From: Microcaldota archaeon
GTDB lineage: Archaea; Micrarchaeota; Micrarchaeia; Norongarragalinales; Norongarragalinaceae
Length of the DNA: 46,678 bases
Direction: 5' to 3'
Assembly: GCA_016212375.1 (NCBI GenBank)
Contig: JACRGH010000008.1
Coordinates: 1-46,678 of the forward strand
The notes beneath the pieces were generated by a model. That model worked only from the letters and a program-made list of their open reading frames with translations. It was not told the origin of the DNA and ran no database searches. This document shows positions 40,960 through 46,678 of this stretch, in pieces; within the stretch, counting starts at the first letter, position 1; each line of letters opens with the position of its first letter. Made by a program: the position numbers and the translations under genes.

Positions 40960-42396
40960 TCAGACTTTCTTGACAACGCCCGTATGCGCATCCACGTCCA
41001 ATCGGTCCCCGTCCTTAAAAACCCGTGTGGCATGGCGCGTGCCGACGACGCACGGGATGCCGAATTCGCGTGACACAATCGCCGCATGGCACGTCAGGCC
41101 CCCTTGGTCCGTTACAATGGCGGCCGCTTTTTTGATGGCCGGCATGAGGAACGGATTTGTTGCCACCGATAAGAGGATGTCTCCGGGTTGCATTTTTTGT
41201 ATGTCTTCCGGCGTGTTCACGATTCTTGCGGTTCCTTTTGCGTGGCCCACGGTGGCCGGAGTCCCATGTAAGGTGTCGGCTTTGACGTCGGGCTCCGGTG
41301 CGACTTTGTCGGCCCACCTATCCGCTTCAATGCCGGCGTAGATGTTGGTGACTCCCTCGAAACTGTGGACGAAGCAGCGCTTCTTGCGGCTGGCAAGCAA
41401 GTCGTTATCGGCCTTTCCGATTTTGAGCGCGTGGACCACTTCGGCTTCGGTCATGTAGCGCACGTATTCGAACGGCACATCAAGTCGGCGGGCGATTTCT
41501 TTGAGCAGCCGTTCGGTGATGGGGTAGGTGCGGGATTGCATTTCTTTGCGCCACGGTTTGAGGAACATCAAGTTGCGGCCGATGCTGAACGCTGTTTTTT
41601 CTTCCGCGCTCAGGACCTTTTCTAATTCGGCGATTTTTTCGCCGGTGTTGGTTGTGTTGGCCCGGTCTTCTTCCAGTTTGGCGGCCGCATCAAGGCGTTG
41701 TTTCCGGCATGCCTGGGCCATTTCCGTGAAATATTGCGACGTCCATGTCAGTGGTCCGCGCAGACCATAGGACAAAAACCCGAATTGCTCGGCGTGTCCT
41801 TGCAGTTCGGCTGGTTGTTCCGATGGTTCCAGCGTCAAAATCCGTAAGAAATCCAATTCTTGGCGCTTGGCAAACGTCCGCTTCTCGACGTTGGTGGTCA
41901 GCGTGATGAATGCGTCGGTGGCGTGTTTTGCGCCGAACCTAAGGTTGGCAATCGCTTGCAGGTGATTCGTGAGTAAGGGTGGGTTGAAGTCCAATAGGAC
42001 CAGTTGGACGCCATATTCGAACGTGGCGCGCAGTTTTGAAAGATAGGCCTGATATTCCGTGGCCAGTTGCTCGTCAGAGCATTTGGAAAAATCGCGGGTC
42101 TTCCAGGCTTCCGTAAACGCCCATAGGTCGTTGCAGGTGCGCTCCACGTCCGCTTGCAGATGGGGGAAAAAATCGGCGTCCGTGCTCACATTGTTGAACA
42201 TGGCCTGGCAAGCCGCGTTCCACGATGGCGTGTCCACGACCCACCGGATGTTGGTGCCGTGAACATCGATGCAAAATGCCGTTTGGTCGGCTCCCAAGTG
42301 GCGCTTCCATCGGGAGGTGACGGCCTCACCCAGGGTGAAAATGGGAAACGGACATGCGTTGAATTCATGCTCGATGACTTCCAGTTGTATGGTCAT
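40960..42396 (-). CDS. Swivel protein 3: helical effector region plus PEP-utilising phosphohistidine domain
   Basis: 478 residues. The C-terminal swivel has GDILLSVATNPFLMPAI and QGGLTCHAAIVSREFGIPC (His of TCHA). LLKEIARRLDVPFEYVRYMTEAEVVHAL precedes it, very close to the segment in front of the swivel of Rph-type PEP-synthase relatives. The N-terminal ~250 residues are helical and unlike known ATP-grasp or barrel domains. It is the first large gene of a minus-strand operon swivel 3 - hutH - hutU, with a 44-codon microprotein gene upstream. This placement ties the swivel family to histidine catabolism. A TTTAAA box and a palindrome lie directly upstream. Confidence 0.87.
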   Translation of the reverse strand: MTIQLEVIEHEFNACPFPIFTLGEAVTSRWKRHLGADQTAFCIDVHGTNIRWVVDTPSWNAACQAMFNNVSTDADFFPHLQADVERTCNDLWAFTEAWKTRDFSKCSDEQLATEYQAYLSKLRATFEYGVQLVLLDFNPPLLTNHLQAIANLRFGAKHATDAFITLTTNVEKRTFAKRQELDFLRILTLEPSEQPAELQGHAEQFGFLSYGLRGPLTWTSQYFTEMAQACRKQRLDAAAKLEEDRANTTNTGEKIAELEKVLSAEEKTAFSIGRNLMFLKPWRKEMQSRTYPITERLLKEIARRLDVPFEYVRYMTEAEVVHALKIGKADNDLLASRKKRCFVHSFEGVTNIYAGIEADRWADKVAPEPDVKADTLHGTPATVGHAKGTARIVNTPEDIQKMQPGDILLSVATNPFLMPAIKKAAAIVTDQGGLTCHAAIVSREFGIPCVVGTRHATRVFKDGDRLDVDAHTGVVKKV

Positions 42397-42422
42397 GGAA
42401 TGAAAATCTGGTCTTTAGTCGA

Positions 42423-42439
42423 TTTAAAGAGCGTACGCT
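42423..42439 (-). promoter_or_regulatory. TATA box and 10-bp palindrome of swivel gene 3
   Basis: TTTAAA (42423-42428) lies 27-32 nt before the ATG at 42396. AGCGTACGCT (42430-42439), a perfect palindrome, lies one base upstream of it, over the BRE position. Confidence 0.55.
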
Positions 42440-42512
42440 GGTGTTTCAGAACTTGCAAAAAAAGTCCGGAGGACCGCTTTGGTGGTGGAAGATTGCGGTC
42501 GACGCTATTGGT

Positions 42513-42647
42513 TTAGTCGCCGTAAATCTGGTCGGCGTGGTAGTTGGTTCGCGCCGTGGGCGTCAAGGAACGGTCGTTGAACATCTGCCAGAGCGTGATG
42601 GCTACCGTGATGGCGATGAACAGTACGAATGTGTCAAGTCCTTCCAT
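42513..42647 (-). CDS. 44-residue single-TM microprotein upstream of swivel gene 3
   Basis: Missing from the ORF track. Reading 42647 to 42513 gives MEGLDTFVLFIAITVAITLW, then QMFNDRSLTPTARTNYHADQIYGD and TAA. One N-terminal hydrophobic helix (about residues 6-21) is followed by a polar tail. A second 44-residue protein of the same layout (46375-46509) opens the other regulator/swivel unit, which argues that both are real. There is no good Shine-Dalgarno. An inverted repeat TTACTA-CTTAT-TAGTAA (42686-42702) lies 39-55 nt upstream. It might be a membrane tether or regulator for the swivel protein (inference). Confidence 0.6.
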   Translation of the reverse strand: MEGLDTFVLFIAITVAITLWQMFNDRSLTPTARTNYHADQIYGD

Positions 42648-42726
42648 TTTAGTTCACGATGCTTTGGCGAGCGCTTTGTTTTTTGTTACTACTTATTAGT
42701 AATTATTAATGTGGGGCGTTGTATAA

Positions 42727-42830
42727 ATAGCTTGTGCTATAGCAATCCCGGAAAGTAACCCGACAAAATAGTCCGGGATTGCTATCTAGCAAACGGCGCG
42801 AAAGTCTTGCGAAACTTTCGCGGTTTGCTA
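42727..42830. repeat. Cluster of three hairpins between the ATP-grasp gene and the microprotein gene
   Basis: Three adjacent stems: ATAGC-TTGT-GCTAT (42727-42740); a perfect 14-bp stem ATAGCAATCCCGGA / TCCGGGATTGCTAT (42739-42785, 19-nt loop); and TAGCAAAC plus CGCGAAAGT pairing with ACTTTCGCG plus GTTTGCTA (42787-42830, 17 pairs with a GG bulge). The rest of 42648-42901 is AT-rich and without a supportable gene. It lies 3' of the ATP-grasp gene, but no T run follows on that strand, so it is not a simple terminator. Confidence 0.8.
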
Positions 42831-42901
42831 TAATGGTCCCGATATGAAAAAATGGCGCTTCCCCCGGATGGCCCTTCACTTCAGCATCGTAATCGGGTGC
42901 A

Positions 42902-43846
42902 TCATTTGAGCGTGGTGATGGGCCGTGTCTGTACCACGAAGACCTTTCCGCTCTCATACGCCCATTCGATGTCCTGCGGTTTTCCGTAGTGTTTTTCGAT
43001 GTTTGCAAAAAGGTCCGCCATCTTCATGATGGTCCGGCCGTCCAGCTTTTGTTTCTCGCGCTTGTCCATGGGCACCGGAATTTCGTGCGTCTTGCCCGTT
43101 TTGTCCTTGGCGATCATTTTTTCCTGGGCGTTGACCGTGACGTCCAGCAACAACTGCTCGGCTTTGTCAACGACGTAGTTGTCCGGCGTGACCAATCCGC
43201 CGACAACGGCCTCGCCAAGGCCCCAACCGGCCTCGATGACCATCTGGTTGTGGTCTTGCGTGACGGGGTGGACCGTAAAGGCGACGCCGGCGACTTCCGA
43301 TTGGACCATTTTCTGCACCACGACCGCCACTGAAATTGAAGTGGCCGCCATGTTTTTTTCAATCCTGTAGAAAATGGCGCGCGCCGTGAACAGGGAAGAC
43401 CAGCATTGTTTGACGTTGTGCATAAGGTCGGGCCGCTCAATGTTCAAATACGTCTCAAGCTCGCCGGCCCACGATGCGGCGGATGCGTCTTCCGCGGTGG
43501 CCGAGGAGCGTACCGCGACGTACTGGGCGCCCAGCGTCTCAAACGCGGCGTGGATTTCCTTTTCTACGTTCTTGGGTACCGATGCTTTGGCGATGATGGC
43601 GCGGATTTCCTCCGATGCGGCATTGACCGTGTCGGTTTTTTTGATGTCCACGTGCTTGAGGATTTCAGCGATGGTGGACTTGAGCTTGTTTTCCTCCAGC
43701 ATCTCGTCGAACGAGGCCGTCAAAACGACGAACCCGGGCGGCACGGGGATTCCCGCTTTGGTAATCTCTCCTAACTGGGCGCCTTTGCCGCCGGCGATGC
43801 TGACATGTTCTTTTCCAAGCTGTGAAAACGGTAAGACGAAACTCAT
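42902..43846 (-). CDS. Stand-alone ATP-grasp domain of PEP synthase/pyruvate phosphate dikinase type
   Basis: 314 residues from the ATG at 43846 (MSFVLPFSQLGKEHVSIAGGKGAQLGE), preceded by a GAGGTG Shine-Dalgarno 8 nt upstream; the GTG three codons earlier is less likely. All N-terminal motifs of PEP synthase are kept: GGKGAQLGEITKAGIPVPPGF, VAVRSSATAEDASAASWAGE, GVAFTVHPVT, EAGWGLGEAVVGGLVTPDNY, and the end DIEWAYESGKVFVVQTRPIT. The protein stops exactly where full-length enzymes (about 750-800 residues) enter the swivel domain. It should use ATP to form a phosphohistidine on a partner; the four swivel proteins nearby are the candidates. It is not a classical PEP synthase by itself. Confidence 0.93.
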   Translation of the reverse strand: MSFVLPFSQLGKEHVSIAGGKGAQLGEITKAGIPVPPGFVVLTASFDEMLEENKLKSTIAEILKHVDIKKTDTVNAASEEIRAIIAKASVPKNVEKEIHAAFETLGAQYVAVRSSATAEDASAASWAGELETYLNIERPDLMHNVKQCWSSLFTARAIFYRIEKNMAATSISVAVVVQKMVQSEVAGVAFTVHPVTQDHNQMVIEAGWGLGEAVVGGLVTPDNYVVDKAEQLLLDVTVNAQEKMIAKDKTGKTHEIPVPMDKREKQKLDGRTIMKMADLFANIEKHYGKPQDIEWAYESGKVFVVQTRPITTLK

Positions 43847-44040
43847 GATCGACACCTCGGATTCATTTTGCTTTCATGGCAACGAGGCTTTTTGAACCTT
43901 CAGACGCTGGATGGCGGTTGCACGTTTTTGGCATTGAGTTGGCCCGGGGTGTTTTCTTATTTTGGTGTTGATTTTATTGGAGGGCGGGTTTGTTTTTTTT
44001 GATTTTGCTTTTTTTCTTTTTTTTCTAAGCCGGTTTTGTT
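43847..44040. other. Intergenic region between swivel gene 4 and the ATP-grasp gene
   Basis: No gene is seen. On the minus (coding) strand it is strongly A-rich (for example AGAAAAAAAAGAAAAAAAG), with AATAAAATC and AAAATAAG boxes that could serve the ATP-grasp promoter. Because the T runs lie on the non-coding strand, they are not terminators for these genes. Confidence 0.5.
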
Positions 44041-45567
44041 TCAACCGATTTTCGTCACTTTTCCATGGTTGGCGTCAACTTCCACAGCATCACCGTCTTT
44101 TAGCACCGCGGTTGCCACTTTCGTACCGATGACGCACGGGATTTTCAGCTCCCGCGAGACGATGGCGGCGTGACACGTGATGCCGCCCATGTCCGTGACA
44201 ATCGCCCCGGCCATCTTCATCGCCGGCACGATATCGGGGTTGGTGGCGTGAGCTATTAAGATGTCGCCGGTTTGCATTTTGGCCATGTCGGATGGGGATT
44301 CAATCAATCGGGCAATGCCGCGCACCACGCCGGGACAGGCGCACTCGCCGGACAATTCGCGGACTTCGGTTGACGCGTCGTGCGTTTCCAATTCAATGCG
44401 TTCCATGAACGTGTCCGCTTCAGAGCCTGAAAAAAATTCGCGCGTCCCTTCGTGGATGTACTGGACGTAGTGCTCAAATCGGGCGTTCAGTTCGTCGGCG
44501 TCCACGACTGCTTGTTTGCGTAAGGCCGCGGGGATTTCCGATGGCATCAATCGGCGCACCTGCTTGAGCGAAAGACCGAGCCGCTTGGCGACCTCTTTGA
44601 GAAACGGCTCCAGCCGCCAGAAGAAAGGGTATAGCGCGTCCTTTCGGAAGCCCTTGGTAAATACCATTCCCTGCGCCACAAGCAGCAGTTGGGTATGCTT
44701 TTCATCCAGTTGCAGTCGGCTCAGCAGTTGCTTTTGTTGTTCTTGGGTCCGGGCGTGACGGCTTTGCGCGCTTTGCAGTAATGCGTCGACGTCCGCTTTG
44801 AGCAGACCTTGGAGCACCTGAAGGAAGTAGCGGCGGTCCCAAGCCGGGCCTTCGTACATGTAGGGCAACCAACAATACGATTCGACGTGCGCATCCAGTT
44901 CCTGGCTTAAAGCGGGGTCCATCTTTTGCAATCGGGTGGAAAGCATTTCCAGGTCTTGGATTTCAAACAGCTTGCGCACGCGCGCATCCTTTACGCCGGT
45001 GGCGATTTTCAATAAAGACATTTCCTCTTTTTGGGCGTAACTGTCCTCCAGCGGCGTGGTCAGGATGGAAAACGCCTCACTTGCCCGAAAGGGGAGGTTC
45101 TTGGCCCGTATGACGGATTGCAGGTGGTCCATCAGGTAATGGGTGAGCAATTGGTGGTCGAATTCCATCACGACCAATACCAATCCGGGCAGGTGCGAGC
45201 GGCGCTGGTAATCCGCCAATTCCTCGTAGATGTTCCCAAGTTCCACGTCGGTTTTGGTTGCGAGGTCTGCATGTTTGAGCCGGCTGTCGGTGGCGTTGAA
45301 AAATGCGATGCTGTTTTGCACGATTTCGTTGTTTAATTCAAGGCCCCATTTCGGGTTAACCAGAAGTTTTTCCAAGGTGGCCTTCCCTGCGGTTGAAAAC
45401 GGCTCCCGCGGAAAAATCAGTTTTTCATCGCCATTCCGGCTGTCAATCAGGGAATAGCCGATGGCTTTTGGGGCTCCGAATTCCCGCAGGTCGGCAAAGC
45501 CCGTCATCGGCGGCACCAGCATCAACGGGTGGCTCCGGGGGCACACTTCCATCACGAACCATTGCAT
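44041..45567 (-). CDS. Swivel protein 4: helical effector region plus PEP-utilising phosphohistidine domain
   Basis: 508 residues. The C-terminal swivel has GDILIAHATNPDIVPAM and MGGITCHAAIVSRELKIPC (His of TCHA). FLKEVAKRLGLSLKQVRRLMPSEIPAAL precedes it, matching swivel proteins 2 and 3. The N-terminal ~280 residues are helical and share only scattered similarity with swivel 3 (both contain a segment like LPGLVLVVMEFDHQLLTHYL / VQLVLLDFNPPLLTNHL, followed by an AFxxLTTxxE helix). It lies 95 bp after regulator 2, with its own TATA-like box and palindrome, and 194 bp before the ATP-grasp gene on the same strand. Confidence 0.87.
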   Translation of the reverse strand: MQWFVMEVCPRSHPLMLVPPMTGFADLREFGAPKAIGYSLIDSRNGDEKLIFPREPFSTAGKATLEKLLVNPKWGLELNNEIVQNSIAFFNATDSRLKHADLATKTDVELGNIYEELADYQRRSHLPGLVLVVMEFDHQLLTHYLMDHLQSVIRAKNLPFRASEAFSILTTPLEDSYAQKEEMSLLKIATGVKDARVRKLFEIQDLEMLSTRLQKMDPALSQELDAHVESYCWLPYMYEGPAWDRRYFLQVLQGLLKADVDALLQSAQSRHARTQEQQKQLLSRLQLDEKHTQLLLVAQGMVFTKGFRKDALYPFFWRLEPFLKEVAKRLGLSLKQVRRLMPSEIPAALRKQAVVDADELNARFEHYVQYIHEGTREFFSGSEADTFMERIELETHDASTEVRELSGECACPGVVRGIARLIESPSDMAKMQTGDILIAHATNPDIVPAMKMAGAIVTDMGGITCHAAIVSRELKIPCVIGTKVATAVLKDGDAVEVDANHGKVTKIG

Positions 45568-45590
45568 AGGCTTCAGATGCTGGCGTTTTA

Positions 45591-45621
45591 CAAACTTAAG
45601 CCTTCAGTAGGCAAGTGCCTA
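45591..45621 (-). promoter_or_regulatory. TATA-like box and palindrome of swivel gene 4
   Basis: CTTAAGTTTG on the minus strand lies 24-33 nt before the ATG at 45567. TAGGCA-CT-TGCCTA (45608-45621) is an exact inverted repeat 7 nt further upstream, in the same relative place as the palindrome of swivel gene 2 but with a different sequence. Confidence 0.55.
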
Positions 45622-45662
45622 TTTTTTTAAATATCAGTAAAGGGTTGCCCTTCTGACCCTGC

Positions 45663-46316
45663 TTAGAAACGTCCTTGGCCCAACAGGGCCGTCATGGCTT
45701 TTTTCTCCGCTTTCCGCAAATGGCTTTGCAAGGTGGTGCGGGACCGTTTGTGTTTTTTGGCGATTTGGTCTAGCGACATCTTCCGGGGAAAGTCAAAGTA
45801 ACCCTCTTGTAACGCCAGCTCCAGGGCATTTTTTTGCAACCCCGTCATCCGTACCAATGCATGCGGCAAAAACAAGTCCAGTGATCCGCGGGTGAGGCTT
45901 TCGAGGTGCACGCGGACGTCCGGCGCCAATGCTTTGAGTTTGCGATAGAGCCGGTTGACGCATCGTTTGTCCCATGATGCCACCGTCCAAAAGGTCTGGC
46001 CGTCCTTGACCAGGATGGGTTTGACAAAAAACAGGTCGCGGTCCAAAGTTTCCACGTGCGACACGATGGACGCGGGTAAGCTGTAGAACAATTGGTCTCC
46101 GTCCCGTCGGAATATTGTGACGCGGTGGTCTTTGGAAAACCGTTTGATGAACAATTCTTTTTGCGGGCCTTCAAAATAGGCCACCCGGCTCATGTGCAGC
46201 TCCCCTTTTTCGGTGTATGTTCCTAGGTAGTACGTCAGCGCCTGCGCATCCAGGCCTGTGCTTGCCTGCATGGCTACGCTTTCTTTATGCCAGACTTTGA
46301 AACGGCCAATCCACAT
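45663..46316 (-). CDS. HTH_10 (Bat-type) transcription regulator 2
   Basis: 217 residues from the ATG at 46316 (MWIGRFKVWHKES), supported by a GTTTAAG box 26-32 nt upstream; the ORF-track extension of 41 residues covers that promoter and the microprotein gene. The C-terminal HTH_10 domain is LELALQEGYFDFPRKMSLDQIAKKHKRSRTTLQSHLRKAEKKAM. The N-terminal region is paralogous to regulator 1 (MW...LKVWH-like start, FFVKP, WTVASWDK). The recognition-helix region differs (KRSRTTLQSH against LAPATVREH), in line with the different palindromes downstream. Probably controls swivel gene 4 and perhaps itself. Confidence 0.9.
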   Translation of the reverse strand: MWIGRFKVWHKESVAMQASTGLDAQALTYYLGTYTEKGELHMSRVAYFEGPQKELFIKRFSKDHRVTIFRRDGDQLFYSLPASIVSHVETLDRDLFFVKPILVKDGQTFWTVASWDKRCVNRLYRKLKALAPDVRVHLESLTRGSLDLFLPHALVRMTGLQKNALELALQEGYFDFPRKMSLDQIAKKHKRSRTTLQSHLRKAEKKAMTALLGQGRF

Positions 46317-46341
46317 GTGTTTTCTTGGGTGCGACTTTGGG

Positions 46342-46348
46342 CTTAAAC
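46342..46348 (-). promoter_or_regulatory. TATA box of regulator 2
   Basis: The minus strand reads GTTTAAG, 26-32 nt before the ATG at 46316. Confidence 0.45.
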
Positions 46349-46374
46349 GCTTCGGCTTGCCTTCTCTCCCTCTA

Positions 46375-46509
46375 TCATTTCTGCCCCAAATCGCGTAGCG
46401 GCTTGACCCACGGCTCGCGTTGGCGCTGGATGGACTCACGCGTGCGCAGCACTTCCCACACCAGGATGCCGACCAGCAGGTAGACCAATGCGTCGAATAT
46501 GGAATCCAT
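46375..46509 (-). CDS. 44-residue single-TM microprotein upstream of regulator 2
   Basis: Missing from the ORF track in this frame. Translation from 46509 gives MDSIFDALVYLLVGILVWEV, then LRTRESIQRQREPWVKPLRDLGQK and TGA. An N-terminal membrane helix (about residues 5-20) is followed by a basic cytosolic tail. Length and layout match the microprotein at 42513-42647 (acidic MEG/MDS start, helix, Trp at its end, polar tail). It lies 58 bp upstream of regulator 2 on the same strand. Confidence 0.55.
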   Translation of the reverse strand: MDSIFDALVYLLVGILVWEVLRTRESIQRQREPWVKPLRDLGQK

Positions 46510-46547
46510 GAGCGTGACGGAAATGAAATTGGCTTACTCGTAACCGT

Positions 46548-46678
46548 TTAGTTTCGTAGGCGGTTTTCCGCCAAATCATGGACAAACTCGATGAAGTTTT
46601 CGTTCTGCAAACGCGCCGTCTGGAAAAAACTCATTAGCACGGCTGTATCGTTCGCGCCGTGCTCCGACTGACTCCCAA
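46548..46678 (-). CDS. Partial C-terminal end of a possibly transposase-like protein
   Basis: The reading frame enters from the right edge and ends in TAA at 46548-46550, giving 42 residues including HGANDTAVLMSFFQTARLQN and EFVHDLAENRLRN. The pattern (S..G...T..LMS...TARL....F..F...L) recalls the extreme C-terminus of IS66-like transposases, but the fragment is short and the assignment weak. Confidence 0.35.
   Translation of the reverse strand, partial: GSQSEHGANDTAVLMSFFQTARLQNENFIEFVHDLAENRLRN

Noticed and set aside
42902-43846. Complete PEP synthase or PPDK
   Set aside because: Only the ATP-grasp part is present. There is no swivel or PEP-binding barrel in frame or in another frame downstream, where hairpins and a microprotein gene follow.
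43960-44035. Poly-T terminator
   Set aside because: The T runs are on the plus strand, while both flanking genes are on the minus strand, where the region is A-rich.

Overview
This is a gene-dense archaeal window. The archaeal markers are uS2, prefoldin beta, a Brix-domain ribosome-assembly protein, an archaeal tRNA-splicing endonuclease, an intron-containing tRNA-Ser, HTH_10 (Bat-type) regulators, and many leaderless genes with a TATA-like box about 25-32 nt before the start codon. The endonuclease looks like the three-unit (epsilon2-like) type described from ARMAN/Micrarchaeota lineages, and the surface proteins carry a Cys-rich module I associate with DPANN genomes. I therefore favour a DPANN-type archaeon (Micrarchaeota/Diapherotrites-like), but this placement is inference.

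Left part (1-28.5 kb), mostly housekeeping and cell-surface genes: endA; a modular secreted protein split by a frameshift (2269-6992); a small membrane protein; a rhomboid protease; ScpB; uS2; a run of unrecognised small genes, two of them tandem paralogues; a Nif3-like protein; a membrane-anchored HELTH protein; and a DUF5678/retropepsin-like pair. A striking 350-bp non-coding element made of successive hairpins follows (16421-16770). Then come a beta-propeller surface protein, a large Q/G-rich Cys-containing secreted protein, a VapBC pair with a clear operator, prefoldin beta, an operon HAD-hypothetical-Brix, a MazG-like pyrophosphohydrolase, a methyltransferase-like protein and a TrkA-N membrane protein. 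An SRPBCC protein and tRNA-Ser(UGA) close this part.

Right part (29.3-46.7 kb), the most interesting region. It holds four paralogous proteins, each with a helical N-terminal region and a C-terminal phosphohistidine 'swivel' domain of the PEP synthase/rifampin-phosphotransferase type. It also holds one stand-alone ATP-grasp protein that ends exactly where a PEP synthase would continue into its swivel domain. No PEP/pyruvate TIM barrel is seen. Two swivel genes are each preceded by a paralogous HTH_10 regulator, three have perfect or near-perfect palindromes just upstream of their TATA boxes, and two of the units begin with a 44-codon single-TM microprotein gene missed by the ORF track. Interleaved in the same operons is a complete histidine-to-glutamate pathway (hutH, hutU, hutI, formimidoyltransferase, cyclodeaminase). 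I read this as a split dikinase-like phosphotransfer system, one kinase serving several swivel/effector proteins and genetically coupled to histidine catabolism. The phosphorylated substrates cannot be told from sequence.

The right edge carries the C-terminal end of a possibly transposase-like gene.
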